Part shown: positions 13,024 through 24,206 of the stretch, piece after piece
Layout: each line of letters opens with the position of its first letter
How positions within the stretch are numbered: the stretch's first letter is position 1
Made by a program: the position numbers and the translations under genes
Source of the DNA: Allolobophora icterica
Taxonomy: Eukaryota > Annelida > Clitellata > Crassiclitellata > Lumbricidae
Assembly (NCBI GenBank): GCA_963556255.1
Contig: OY744612.1
Span: 23,405,192 to 23,469,191 of the forward strand
Length of the DNA: 64,000 nt
Direction of reading: 5' to 3'
The notes under the pieces: model-generated
What the model was told of the DNA's origin: nothing
The model's database searches: none
Seen by the model: only the letters and a program-made list of their open reading frames with translations

Positions 13024-13617
13024 CAATGATGACGTCATAGGCCATGAACACGATTTGGCGAAATTTTGAAGGGCGTGATGATCGCAAATGGTAATAACAA
13101 AATTTTCAAACCAAACTGTTCTGAATCCTGAACGATTCGGCTTCGAAGGACAAAGTCTTCGAAATCACAATGCGTTGACTTAATAATAAATATAGAAATC
13201 CAACTCTAACGCCCACATAAGCTGAAGAATTTATATAATTTGCGCCAAGTATGAAAATTTCGACTTACATCGCCAAGTGATGACGTCACGATAATTATTC
13301 TCTACTATTATTGTTATGAATGAATACTCGTTTGCTGAACATCATGCTTACTAAATTTGTCACGTGCATGCTTCCAATCTGAGAATGCTCTTTCAGTGAA
13401 TACACTCTCCTGCCGACGATCTGCAACGCTGTCAGTCTTAATGTCATTGTCATTGACGCTTTAGTTATTCTTTGCGCACTACAGTGATGTAAATAAATTT
13501 CATTGTTTAGTCAATATTCCAATCCCTATTGAAAAGTTTATTAACAGTCGGTGGCAAAAGTTGGGGGACCGTACCAACCTGCTCGAAAATTGGGTGGACT
13601 CGCCCCACAGGGTGGTC
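13024..13617. other. No gene; segment shared with copy B
   Basis: Collinear with about 53520-54590 of copy B. Copy B carries the (ATT)n/LINE tail insertion where this copy has only CTACTATTATTGTTATG (13303-13319). Confidence 0.7.
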
Positions 13618-13625
13618 GCGCCTAT

Positions 13626-13687
13626 CAATCAATCAATCAATCAATCATAGAATTTATATAGCGCCTCTTCGAGAGCTCTACTCAGAG
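13626..13687 (-). mobile_element. 62-bp tail-only LINE/SINE insertion with 8-bp TSD
   Basis: The insertion consists of a (TTGA)n tail plus the CR1-like 3' hairpin (on the minus strand CTCTGAG...CTCGAAGAGGCGCTATATAAAT). It is flanked on both sides by GCGCCTAT (13618-13625 and 13688-13695). Copy B has an empty site (GCGCCTGT, near 54591). It is therefore a very short 5'-truncated retrotransposition product. Confidence 0.85.
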
Positions 13688-13848
13688 GCGCCTATGAATA
13701 GAGCCTAAGCAAACTAGACAGCTAGATCTATGTGTCAGTATAGCCAAACGCCATCTGCCGAACGACAGAGAACTTGTTTCCAATGTTTCTTAGATCTCAA
13801 GGCTAGTCGTCAGCCACTTCAGCCAGGAAGCCTAGCTGGTTCGAAGTA

Positions 13849-13904
13849 CCTGGGTACATGTATGTATCAAGGTTAAGTACCTTGATACATATACATGTAC
13901 CCAG
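13849..13904. repeat. Hairpin, about 25-bp stem
   Basis: CCTGGGTACATGTATGTATC...AAGGT pairs with ACCTTGATACATATACATGT...ACCCAGG around a TTAAGT-type loop. In copy B the second arm is missing, so the hairpin is specific to this copy. Confidence 0.85.
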
Positions 13905-13993
13905 GCCCATAAAGAGCATTTCAAGTAGGGTCTACCTACAGACGTAACTTTGTATTGTGACGGTAGCGTCCGGTCGTCACCACTTTTAAAACT

Positions 13994-14014
13994 GGCGGTG
14001 ACAGTCACCACCGC
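13994..14014. repeat. Short palindrome at a rearrangement breakpoint
   Basis: GGCGGTGACAGTCACCACCGC is a near-perfect palindrome. In copy B the collinear sequence is broken exactly here by the inverted duplication at 54497-58150. Confidence 0.75.
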
Positions 14015-14654
14015 TTTTTGGCCCTGTGTACTTGTAAATAACTTTGTAACTGTAAACTTGTAAATGATAGTAGATTAATTTTGTGCTGTTTTGACAGTTG
14101 TGACGTTTCGATAGATTAATGATGGATTCAACGATTCATGAGTAAACTGTCGTTTAGCTCTATCGTGTTTTCCATAGTTGTTGAAAGCATAAAAAAACTA
14201 AATAAAAAACGTGAAAGCGTAGTTTTTTTCAAAAAGAAATTTAAATACACGGAAAAAACTGAGAAAACGAAAAAAGAAAGTAGGTCTAATTTGACTTCGT
14301 TACATCATGTACTGCAATTTAAAAATAAAAAACCTTGTTTACCCAATTTAATCAGCAATCAACACAATTTTATTAGTAAGCACATTATAGTAACATTAAT
14401 CTACAACAATTACTTTATTTTTTATAGGTTTGACTTAATAAGAAATTGAGAAATTAGAAATAATAACAGACAGGAAATAAATAAATGCAGTGTAAAGCGA
14501 GATTTTTGTAACAACTTTGGTGTTCTCAGTGTCGTCAAACAGCTGTGAAAGAGAACGTAAACATGGACTTTGTTTTCTTCGATTGACCTTAAGGTGTCGA
14601 ATAAAGCATATGGGCCTACTGAATTCTTGTATATGGGAAGGGGAGGCAAAGAGG

Positions 14655-14836
14655 CAGTGGCGGCACCAGACATTTTTTGTAACCAGAGCAAGTCATTCAA
14701 GTGACCAGTGCAGAGGGCGATTTATGCCCCGAACAAATTCTGGGCAGGGCAAAAATTCTGGCAGGGCAACGACCAGGGCAAAGGATTTTTAACCAGGGCA
14801 TTTGCCCTGGCTCGCCATGGTGTAGCGCCGCATCTG
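14655..14836. mobile_element. hAT-type MITE with intact 8-bp TSD, absent from copy B
   Basis: The element is 182 bp. It begins CAGTGGCGGCACCAGAC and ends GTGTAGCGCCGCATCTG, and is flanked by CAAAGAGG on both sides (14647-14654 and 14837-14844). Copy B shows the unoccupied site with a single CAAAGAGG (near 58825). The start resembles the smaller MITE at 33363-33508. Confidence 0.9.
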
Positions 14837-15039
14837 CAAAGAGGAGTGTGGGAGGGGATTGGTCACCACCACTTTGTAGGACAAAGGTACACCATTGGGC
14901 CGCGTATACCCCATAAAAGTGCTGGGTAATTGAAGATTATAACATCACTTGGGGGTAGCTAAGTAGATGTGGACAAATTCAGACGTGTTAAAACTACGAA
15001 TGCCATTCTTAATGTTGAAAAACATCACATTTGCTGACC

Positions 15040-15310
15040 TTTCTTTACCATACCTTATCTTATCCTAATATACCTAATTTTTACCTCAATGTGTCTAATC
15101 TCACCTTATCTTCCCTTGCCTTAAATTTACATTACTTTACCTCAACTTAACTTACCTTGTTTTACCATGCCTTACCTTACCTTACGTTACCTTGACTTAC
15201 CTTACCCTACCTTAAAGTAACATCCTTACGTTACCCATTTACTTAACTTTGCTCACCTTACTTTGGCTTGCCGTACCTTCTCTCTTCTTAACCTACGTTA
15301 CCTTTTAACC
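15040..15310 (-). repeat. CTTACC-rich tract (GGTAA family, minus strand)
   Basis: Repeated CTTACCTTACGTTACC-like words, the complement of the GGTAA tracts elsewhere. Conserved in copy B at 59020-59290. Confidence 0.7.
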
Positions 15311-15474
15311 GTGAGTAAGCTAAAGTCCTTTCGACTGGCCATACATATGTTTGGGATAGCAATAGAAACCTCCATTTGTTTAGACCGGTTATGCCTCTGG
15401 GACCAACCTGAATGCATTTCACAAGTCGTACATTTTCTGAACATGGGAACATTTCATAGCTCATTTTATGAACC

Positions 15475-15645
15475 TTGAACAAGACACGCAAGGCAAAGCA
15501 AAGTAAGGCAAATAAAAAGCAAGGTAAAGCAAGCCAAAGCAGATCAAGGCAAAGCAAAGCAAGGTAAAGCAAGCCAAAGCAGATCAAGGCAAAGCAGAGC
15601 AAGGTAAAGCAAAGCAAGACAAGGCAAAGCACGCAAGCAGACCAC
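15475..15645. repeat. Minisatellite, AAGCAAGGTAAAGCAAGCC-type units
   Basis: Tandem 10-40-bp units rich in GCAAAGCAAGG. The array is conserved with length change in copy B (59462-59645). The ALLCLDLLCFALL minus-strand frames are its translation. Confidence 0.8.
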
Positions 15646-16250
15646 ACACCCGAATCCATAGCGCACTGCTGCGGTTGTCAACATTGTTCTAACTCACTCT
15701 CTCACTTTCTTTCAACTCGCTTACCCACCGTATAGTCTGATTCCCTGGTTTCCTCCATAACGGATTTCAACCGTGCTTCCTATGATTCTCCATGAAGATG
15801 AAAATTGTATACGATTTCAACTGAGTCGATCATCGTTTGTGCATGCATTATAATACAATGGGCAATTAGCGGTGCTGTAAAAGTAGTCGGATTAGATTAG
15901 CCTAGTCTGAGAGATAGGTAGGCCCATCTGACAAACAGCAGATATCTTTAACGAATTGACCATTGTTCTATGATCAACCGAGTCCTCAAGCAATTAAGAA
16001 CAACCTTTGTCTCAATTTAATCAACAAATATGTACACATTTGCATATACACTTAGCCTATATTACAGTCATGGTATACGTGATAACGTTTTGGTTAACGT
16101 GCTACACTGTCATCCTGGATGTCGGGGGTTCAGATGCCCGTCAAAATGTTGGAAGATTTCTGTTTCACGCCTCCCACTAGCGCCCCCTGGTGACTCTCAG
16201 ATGTTGAATGAACTCCTCTACTACGCCACAGAGACAGAACGACAACCAAA
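15646..16250. other. No gene; SINE head remnant near 16090-16150
   Basis: Matches copy B up to about 16030. At 16090-16143 there is a tRNA-like head, with A-box-like TGGTTAACGTGC and B-box-like GGGTTCAGATGCCC, unique to this copy. Confidence 0.45.
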
Positions 16251-16259
16251 CCGATACAA

Positions 16260-16272
16260 GAAGAGAAAGCAC

Positions 16273-16327
<55 letters not shown>

Positions 16328-16546
16328 GACAGACAGAGAGAGACAGAGAGAGACAGAGAGACAGAGAGACAGAGACAGAGACAGAGACAGAGACAGAGAC
16401 AGAGACAGAGACAGACAGAGAGAGACAGAGAGAGGCAGAGACAGACAGAGAGAGACAGAGAGAGAGACAGAGAGAGACAGAGAGAGACAGAGAGAGACAG
16501 AGAGACAGAGAGACAGAGAGAGACAGAGAGAGACAGAGAGAGAAAG
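16260..16546. repeat. (AG)n/(CAGA)n microsatellite
   Basis: AGAGAC, CAGA and AG units in a purine-rich tract, absent from copy B. The R/E/T- and L/S-rich frames are repeat translations. Confidence 0.9.
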
Positions 16547-16599
16547 TCAGCTCATTGTACACACAATTATAATCAAACTTAGGCCTACTACTCCACTGT

Positions 16600-17440
16600 T
16601 GGATGTCCTCAAATCGCCTCTCTCTTAATTCTGTAAAAACTCAGCTGATCTGGTTTGGCACTCGCCAGCAGCTCCTCAAGCTTGATTATGCAACTCTCGC
16701 CCAGCGGTTTCCGTTCTTCTCTTTCTCGACAAGTGTTCGGGACTTGGGTGTCATTCTTGACAGTACTCTTTCGTTTGCTGACCACATCTCAAGCCTCTCT
16801 CGGTCTAGTTTTTATCATCTAAGGCGTCTTCGTGCTGTCCGGCGTTCTGTTCCATCCTCCACTTTCACCTCCATGGTTCATGCCTTTATCTGCTCACGCA
16901 TTGACTACTGTAATGCATGACTTATTGGTCTCCCAAAATCCCGTCTGTCTCCACTTCAATCGGTCTTAAACGCAGCTGATCGTCTGATTGCCCGCCTTCC
17001 ACGCTACTCTCATATCTCGACTTTTATGTCTGAGCAATTGCATTGGCATCGGCTCACCGCGCGTATCCAGTTTTAAATTCTTTTTCTTACCTCTCGAGCG
17101 TTCCAGGGCAAAGCTCCTCGTTACCTCTGTGATCTTATCTGTCGACCTCTGTCGGTTGCCTCTGGTCGTCCTCTCCGTTCTTTAGACCGACATGACCTCT
17201 TGGTCCCTCGGACCCGGACATCTATGGCTCAACACCGTGCCTACGCATCTGCTGGCCCGTCCCTTTGGAATGATCTTCCTCCTATGACTCGTTCTCAGAT
17301 TCTAACTGGGGGAATTTCTGCTACTTCTCGATGTCTTAAGGCTTTTCTTTTCTCACGGAGCTCTGCGCACTGGGAGCGCCTCTGATTAGGTTGTACTGCG
17401 AGAGGCGCTTTATAAATGCATAATACAATACAATACTATT
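16600..17440 (+). pseudogene. 5'-truncated CR1-like LINE reverse transcriptase with complete 3' tail
   Basis: Conceptual translation gives LNSVKTQLIWFGT, SVRDLGVILDSTLSFADHIS, ICSRIDYCNA, LHWHRLTARIQF, GPSLWNDLPPMTR and SRCLKAFLFSR. These are the thumb and C-terminal motifs of CR1-like non-LTR retrotransposons. At least three in-frame stops or shifts break it (near 16920, 17075 and 17185). The 3' end is the hairpin GGGAGCGCCTCTGATTAGG...GAGAGGCGCTTTATAAAT then (ATACA)n. Copy B lacks it, so it inserted after the duplication. It is the best reference in this window for that tail. Confidence 0.9.
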
Positions 17441-17689
17441 CAGTTGGGTAATGACATCGTGTTATTATTCAATGCCAAAGCAAGGCAATCATCATTGTGA
17501 TAATTATCTAATAAGTGTGTCCGCAACAGATTATGAATACGGGAAAATACAAATGGAAATAGAGAAAAGTAATATACAGTCTGCCCCGTACATTAATAAA
17601 ACTGTTGACACTTTCCCATTTCTTAAACCCGAATATTGAATTGAATGAATACATCGACCATATAATTTCGGTGAAAAGATCAAAAGCGA

Positions 17690-17750
17690 GGCTGTTTGCA
17701 CTCATATATGCCAAGGCAGAGAAGGTGAAGTCGCTGATATATTTTCCCAT
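17690..17750 (+). mobile_element. SINE tail remnant
   Basis: TATGCCAAGGCAGAGAAGG followed by TGAAGTCGCTGA matches the tail of the tRNA-derived SINE at 39342-39526. A decayed counterpart is in copy B near 60165. Confidence 0.5.
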
Positions 17751-18197
17751 GTCTGTCACTGTAGCCTTAGCCTTAAGCCGGTCTTCACAAACATCATATC
17801 AAGGTATTTAGCGATTATATTGCATAATATAATGCAGGCCTATAAAAGTGTGCTGTAACGCAATCGTACGTTTATTTATAATTTATTTAACTATTTACTG
17901 AGTGCAGTTATTACGTGAGCAACGTCTATTAATTCTAAATCTAGGACTCTCTGCTGATGTGTGCGAATGAGTTGTTCAGGATCGCTGAATGGAATTCGTC
18001 CATCAGTCTCGAATTCACAGTCGTTGGAGTATTGACCCAGCGCGTTAGATATATGATTCCATCATGAGCGGGAATCTTAGGAGGATTTGTCTTGAGTTTT
18101 AAGGATCGTCTGTTGAGCATAATAAGTCGCAATGATAACTGACACATAGGAAGCTCTGTTTTGGGTGACATGAGGGTACCTTCAGTTGGTTTGGCTC

Positions 18198-18568
<371 letters not shown>

Positions 18569-18934
18569 AAGCCTGCCAACTGGGATTTCTGTACTTGACT
18601 CAGCATTTTTCCTTAGCTCCGTCGTTGTCCGTACTCTGGTAGTTCCAGTCCCGAGCCTCGATAAAGGAAGAGGAAAAGGGCTACGTTAATGACCCTGGCA
18701 GCCACAAGATGTCGTTAAAGTCTGGAAACTAACATTTAGTTGTTAATGACGTTAACAACTATTTAGACTAGAATAGCAGCATTTGATGAGGTAAAACAGG
18801 CTGAATATTAAGTCAGTATATGTGCATGAACATTATGTTATATCATATCAATCACTGGAATTGAATCTAGGACATCGCGTTGAAAGACAATGAGCTCTTC
18901 AGCTGAGCAAGCATTTTCCTAAATTGCAGACGTC

Positions 18935-19425
18935 AATTTATATAGCGTTCCTTCAAGGCTGTCTACTCAGGAGCGCTCCCAGTCCAGCCACGCCTAAAAG
19001 AGCAATCTTTAAGTTAGTATAAAAAGTAGAAGAGTGATCCATAGGGACCAAACGGAGCGCCGTTGGGAGCCCGTTCCAGGTCATAGGGCCAGCAACAGAG
19101 AAGGAGCGGCGCAGGCGAGCGAGGGACCATGAGTACAGCTTGGTCGGCTGATCGAAGGTTAGATCGCCGCTGGACAACAGATGCAGGGCGACAGAAATAC
19201 TGTAAGTGTGGGGCGCGAGTCCCCCCAAGCAGCGCCTAACAAGCGCAGAAACCCTATTTGTGATCCGTAGTGGGATGGAAGCCAGTGCAGCACATAAAGC
19301 ATAAACTCAGAAACCTGGCCAAATCTAGGAATACGGCCAATGAGGCGCGCAGCTACGCGGAGAACCCGATCTATAGTAGGCACCCAACCCGGACATCTGG
19401 GAGGCCAGCATAAAGGCACTGCAAT
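18935..19425 (-). pseudogene. CR1-like LINE fragment, reverse-transcriptase C-terminus
   Basis: Minus-strand translation gives VLRVAARLIGRIPRFGQVSEF, VLHWLPS, SFSVAGPMTWNGLPTALR and FYTNLKIALL, all C-terminal LINE motifs across frameshifts. The tail CTGAGTAGACAGCC...GAACGCTATATAAAT lies at 18935-18980. Copy B has different sequence here (61200-61315). Confidence 0.85.
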
Positions 19426-19429
19426 ACAC

Positions 19430-19760
19430 TTGTTCAGATGGGTAAATGTAATGTTCAAATAGGCAAATGTAATATTCAAATATTGGTAAATGTAATACAC
19501 TTGTTCAAATAGGTAAATATAATACACTTGCTCAAATAGGTAAATATAATACACTTGTTCAAATAGGTAAATGTAATACACTTGTTCAAATAGGTAATAC
19601 AACGTTCAAATAGGTAAATGTAATACATGTGTTCAAATAGGTAAATGTAATACACTTGTTCAAATAGGTAAATATAATAAAATTGTTGAAATAGGTAAAT
19701 ATAATGTTCTAATAGGTAATGTTCAAATACATAAATGTAATACACTTGTTTAAATGTCAA
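19430..19760. repeat. Minisatellite, about 26-28-bp unit
   Basis: Tandem copies of AATACACTTGTTCAAATAGG plus TAAATGT, some truncated. Conserved in copy B at 61318-61760 with a different unit order. The YLFEQVYYI minus-strand frame is its translation. Confidence 0.95.
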
Positions 19761-19959
19761 TATTGAAGCTCCTCATGGGCGTAGGGTAGCTGTAATGCAT
19801 TTTGTTAACATGATGTAGCAGAAGCTGACTAGAATCATAGGGTTAAATTAATACATTTCTTAACTACGGAAATTCCTCAGAAGCAGAGGGGCAGAAATAA
19901 GTATAGTTATTTGTATAGAATCCTAGCAAGGAAGCATTTCCTGGACAAGTTATCATAAA

Positions 19960-20060
19960 ATCAAATCAAATATTCGTTTATTGAAAGATTCCCGTCGACA
20001 CAGACGTGATGGGATTACGCAGTGTTACAAAGGCAATAATATTGCAAGTGATAATAATTC
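19960..20060 (-). mobile_element. Probable LINE 3' tail
   Basis: On the minus strand: GGGAATCTTTCAATAAACG then AATATTTGATTTGATTTGAT. An AATAAA plus short tandem tail is typical of LINE ends. Shared with copy B near 61970-62060, so older than the duplication. Confidence 0.45.
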
Positions 20061-21027
20061 AGATAACAGTTAGCGAAAAGAGATTAGGCAGATCATTGGA
20101 TTTTATAATAAGGTAAACATACAAAAGAAAAACAGTATTGTTCTAAAATAGTTAATTGGATGCTCACGGTTATGGGGCCGTGGGCGCAGAGGGTAGTGAG
20201 TGTGCTTAATCGGCGGCAGCATTGTATGTAATACATGGCAAGGATTGTGCAAAATACTAACAAAAGAGACTAGCGTCAGCATTATTGCAAAGTGTCTCCA
20301 TGAAACATCAGAACACGAAGGCAAAATGACGTACTCTATAGAGCTCCACAGCAGCGTCGTTCGCAAGAACCTTCGACAAAGGTCCAGACGAGGCCACAAC
20401 AATCCAAGGACGAACGTTGGCACTCTTCTTTATCCGCCAAAAAAGGATGAACGACTAAGTTGGCGCCAGGTGTTCGGTCACTCATCGTGGTACTAACTGG
20501 GCTTGATGCTACCTGCTTCACTACACCGGTCAGCATAGTATCCACAGAAATAAGCAAGTCGTGTCCTCTGCATCTGAGTCTGAGGCGTATCGTTGTTCGT
20601 TGGAGATCAGTCTCAATTCAAGAACAGTCTTCTACTGGCACTGAGAAATTGAAACAGCGCATGTAGTTATGCGCGTCTTCCGCAAGATGTCGGTAGAATC
20701 GTTACGAATAGACGTTGAAATATGCAATCCTCACCTCTCTGAACGCTGTTTCAGTTTTGGTGGTCAGATTCGAGTTAAAAGTCAATCGCTTATTTTTATT
20801 TTTTGCGAGCTTTTATCAACACATGTCTTCTGAGGCGTTGTTCTTGGTTCGAACGATCTGCCGACTGAAGCACACGCCCAACAGCAACAATGGTCTTCTC
20901 GACAACCTGGCAACCTTTCCTCAAACGGGTTCCGTTACTGGCACCACAATACCGAATGCATAAACTGTAAAATGGAATTTGAACCCCCGACAGATGCACG
21001 GTAACTGGTGTAATGAAATAGCGTAGG
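20061..21027. other. No confident gene; 3' flank of the LicD gene
   Basis: Well conserved in copy B (62060-63063). Small open frames on both strands (for example minus 20103-20423) exist in both copies, but with frame-changing indels and no recognisable domain. I treat them as non-coding. Confidence 0.5.
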
Positions 21028-22179
21028 TTACGTTTCCCTAGCAGATCTGTTGCTCGCTGTGACAGATTCCGTCGTCATGACAGATTCCGTCGTCATGACA
21101 GATTCCGTCGTCATGGAAGCATCTGGACCGGATGTTGTTATGTCTGTGGCTGGGCGATCGAGTTCCAGAAGGTAAGGCTTCGTGATGGCGTAGAGCGGCT
21201 CCTCAACGGTAATCCGATAAAGAACCGTTCCGTTTATCACCAAGCTCTCTTCCATGCACGTTCCGCGGACTTTGCGGTGAACGAACGGATAGAAAGGACT
21301 GACGATGTCGCAGTTGAAGCTCTTAATGCTTCCCGGATGTTGTTCAGTCCTGTGGACCCAGGAAAGCGTGACGCAAGTCGGATCTGTGTAGAGGAGCCGG
21401 AGAATGGCGAAGGCATCGTGTGGTGAATTCATCATCAGCATCTCGAAGGGTCGCGGGTGGAGCGGAAAGATGAGGGTCTTGGGAAGGAAGTGGTATTTGG
21501 TCCTTCCATATATTTCCCAGACGTGGGTGTCGTTTTCATCGTAGAAGGAGATGTCGATCGTGGGCCAACGGTATCGCCAGCCTTTGACGGCGACGCTGCG
21601 GTACTTGTGAAAGATTTTCATTCGAGCCTGGTTGCCCGTCTCCACTTTTATCTCGTTCTCTTTCGAGTAATTCCGGAATACCTGTAGAATATCGTCACGC
21701 TCCGCGTAGCGCATAAGAATGTCGACGTCGTCGTCCCAAGGCATCAGACCGTGATGTCGGTAGGACCCGAGCAGCGTTCCACTGATGAGGAAGTGAGTGA
21801 AGTTGTTCGAATCTGCTACCTCGGCGAAGATGCTCATGATCCGTCGCAGTGTCTGCTTTTCTGTGGTCGTCATGGCTGGTTTGATTCGATTCCAGAGTGT
21901 TGTGTCCAGTGACGTGTTCTCTCGGATGTTCCTTTTGACAATTTCGTTCTCGTCGTAACGTACCTCCATCAACGTCACTGGTGACGTTGATGGAGGTTGG
22001 TCAAAGGTCATGTGGTAAGTGGAGTACTTGAGCGTCGTTGAAACAAAGACGACTAAGAACGAAGCGGAGGCTAAGAGCAGAAACGGGAAGAAGAAGCTTC
22101 GGATCCGAAATGAACCGAGCAAACATCCTGGTATCAAACCACCTTGCCGACTGGACGCGAATACTCCGGGACCCAACAT
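21028..22179 (-). CDS. LicD-family (fukutin/FKRP-type) nucleotidyltransferase, type II membrane protein
   Basis: Predicted 383-residue single-exon protein. The frame stays open upstream to 22464, but I chose the ATG at 22177-22179. It places a hydrophobic segment (about residues 29-50, SFFFPFLLLASASFLVVFVS) near the N-terminus as a signal anchor, as expected for a Golgi/ER-lumen transferase. The LicD core follows: ISGTLLGSYRHHG (133-145) and PWDDDVDILM (147-156), the family's nucleotide- and metal-binding aspartate cluster, all present. The family transfers phospho-alditols (phosphocholine in bacteria, ribitol phosphate in FKRP/fukutin); the substrate here is unknown. N-x-S/T sites are frequent. 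The C-terminus carries three MTTESV hexapeptides from an 18-bp repeat. A paralogue lies at 63064-64000. Promoter and possible 5' exons are unresolved. Confidence 0.85.
   Translation of the reverse strand: MLGPGVFASSRQGGLIPGCLLGSFRIRSFFFPFLLLASASFLVVFVSTTLKYSTYHMTFDQPPSTSPVTLMEVRYDENEIVKRNIRENTSLDTTLWNRIKPAMTTTEKQTLRRIMSIFAEVADSNNFTHFLISGTLLGSYRHHGLMPWDDDVDILMRYAERDDILQVFRNYSKENEIKVETGNQARMKIFHKYRSVAVKGWRYRWPTIDISFYDENDTHVWEIYGRTKYHFLPKTLIFPLHPRPFEMLMMNSPHDAFAILRLLYTDPTCVTLSWVHRTEQHPGSIKSFNCDIVSPFYPFVHRKVRGTCMEESLVINGTVLYRITVEEPLYAITKPYLLELDRPATDITTSGPDASMTTESVMTTESVMTTESVTASNRSARET
21050..21118 (-). repeat. 18-bp repeat inside the LicD C-terminus
   Basis: GACAGATTCCGTCGTCAT occurs three times in frame, encoding MTTESV repeats. 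The paralogue has three to four copies with substitutions (MTKESV, MTTETV). Confidence 0.85.
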
Positions 22180-22464
22180 CAGGACATCAGATGGTGGTGT
22201 CCTTTCCACGATGGATCGATTGGCGAGTGAGGAGTGACAGCTACTATAAATTAAAATCCCTCTGACGGGTGTCGCCTCCCGCGAATTCGTGTGCGACTGG
22301 AACAGATCAGATATGTCGGTAAAACAGAGTACAAAACCAAGTTTAAGTAATTTTCTGAACTTTTCCTGAAGAAATTCGATTGCACCTAGAAAATGTTGTT
22401 GGTACTGGTAGTATAGTAACCTTTTCGTCCAAAATTGTGTAGTTCTAGGATCCTTTGAAGGCAA

Positions 22465-23900
22465 CAGAGATTTAAATACTTGTCTGAAAATCCGGAAATG
22501 TGACAGTCATTCTTTTCTTCTTTTCATAAACCGCCGGTATTAGAATAGTATCAATAGGAGTCGAGAACTGCCGAAGAAACCGGTTCTTTCGTATCGTTTC
22601 CTTTTCTCTAGCGTTTGGTTTCAGGCAATCGACACAAAAATCTGAAACAGACGAACAACAACTTTAGCACAAATTTATAGTCGGACAACGAAGAAACATG
22701 AATGGGACAGGAAACGTAACAGATGCATTGAAAACGGTCCATTTGTTTGGTGACATAGCACAGATTGTTTATGGCTAATTATCGAAAGAAGTAATGGAAA
22801 TGTTTGATTAATTAAAACGTTGCGCAACGACTACTTTATTGCCGTCACGCGTTTGTGTTCGAATCCTACTCGGTTTTGCGCTAAGACAGTGTCCAACCAA
22901 ATTAAAGGGCTGCGCAGTAGTCTAGTGGTTAAAATGAGCACACTGGCCGCATATTGTGTAAAGATCAAGAAGCGAGGAGAGGACAGACCAACCAACTTTA
23001 CATGCTAAGGATGAGATACACGAAGCTGTTAACACTTCATATCCATGAATGCTTTTCTGGGTTAGCACAAAGAATTGTTCTTTCTGTTCATGTTCTCTGT
23101 CCTGTTCTTCTTGTTGTTCTAGTTCTTCTTGTTCTTGTTTTATTAACTGTTGATACTGGCCACTGCACTGCAGTTATATATTGGTGTCAGTTTAATGATT
23201 CTGCCCCTCCTCATTCTTATATGCCCTTTCCGTCACTACAGTTCATTTGCCCCTGCATATGGGGAATATTTTACAAAAATAAAATCTTTTGATTATTATG
23301 ATTATTACAACTGTCCGAAAACGATTTTCAATGCGAACAAAAATTATTTAGGTAAAGTCCTTGACCATCATTTATTTTAAAGCTGTTCTGTGTTCATGAA
23401 TAACTCATGCTAAAACGTCATTTTGCCTCCCACCCCTAACAAAAATTGTGCACCCCCTACAATAATTTATGCGGACACCTATGGTAACCATGAGGCCCAT
23501 CACACCACTAGCATTCGCTGGGCCAATTGCTTCAAATACAGGACACCAAACACCAATTGTGACGCGTAAACTTTCTCAAAAGATATCGAATGGACAGCGA
23601 TTCCAACAAACGTGTAAAAAACAGCGCTGATCATTCTTATGTTTTGTTATCTGATCCGTATACTTTCGAATGCAGAGGCACTTGTAAGGTATTGCAGTCG
23701 TAATGATATTCAGTGGTTGAACTATTTAACGATGTTTTACACACATTTCACCTCTGCCCTTCAAGTGACTATGTCAACAAGTTGGATGTCCATGCGAAGA
23801 CACACTGAGATTAATATTCCTATGCGTAGGCCTGCTAGACCAGTTATGCTCCATCCTATATTTAAGTGAGGCAGAACATCTACTTCCCCGAGAAAGACAG
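22465..23900. other. No gene; SINE head remnant near 22905-22960
   Basis: AGTAGTCTAGTGGTTAAAATG near 22915 resembles a tRNA A-box head, without a clear B-box. Otherwise AT-rich sequence with short frames and no recognisable domain. Confidence 0.4.
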
Positions 23901-23989
23901 CTCAAGAAACATTTTCATCTCACATTAAATCACCCCTGTTTAGATATGTCCTTACACAAATAGCCATTATTATGTATGCATGAATACGC

Positions 23990-24206
23990 ACGTGCAATGT
24001 AAGTCTATGCCTGAGAATGCAGGTAGTGACGTCCAAAGGCCTGGCATTGTTTAATGGCCAAACATCAGTAAATGGTGCTGAGCAATTGTGAGTCAAGGAC
24101 TTGCTCAATGCTCCTACATAGTAACCGTCTCATTGGAGGAGGATCGAACCCGTACTCTCCGCGTTCCAAGGCAAACGCTCTACCAATCGGCTACCATGTC
24201 CCACAA
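23990..24206 (-). mobile_element. tRNA-derived SINE
   Basis: On the minus strand a tRNA-like head (24203-24131) has A-box TAGCCGATTGGTAGAGCG and B-box GGGTTCGATCC. The body contains GAGCAAGTCCTTGACTCAC and AATTGCTC, also found at 25190-25222. The head lacks a clean anticodon arm and continues into a body, so I call it a SINE and not a tRNA gene. Confidence 0.7.

Noticed and set aside
15040..15310. Telomere-like repeat
   Set aside because: The unit is GGTAA-like and degenerate, not TTAGGG or TTAGG, and the tracts are internal and interspersed.
20103..20496. Overlapping 98-106-codon frames conserved in both duplication copies
   Set aside because: The homologues at 62076-62499 contain frame-changing indels and there is no recognisable domain; conservation is explained by the duplication.
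24131..24203. Functional tRNA gene on the minus strand
   Set aside because: The anticodon arm does not fold with a standard 7-nt loop and the sequence continues into a SINE body.
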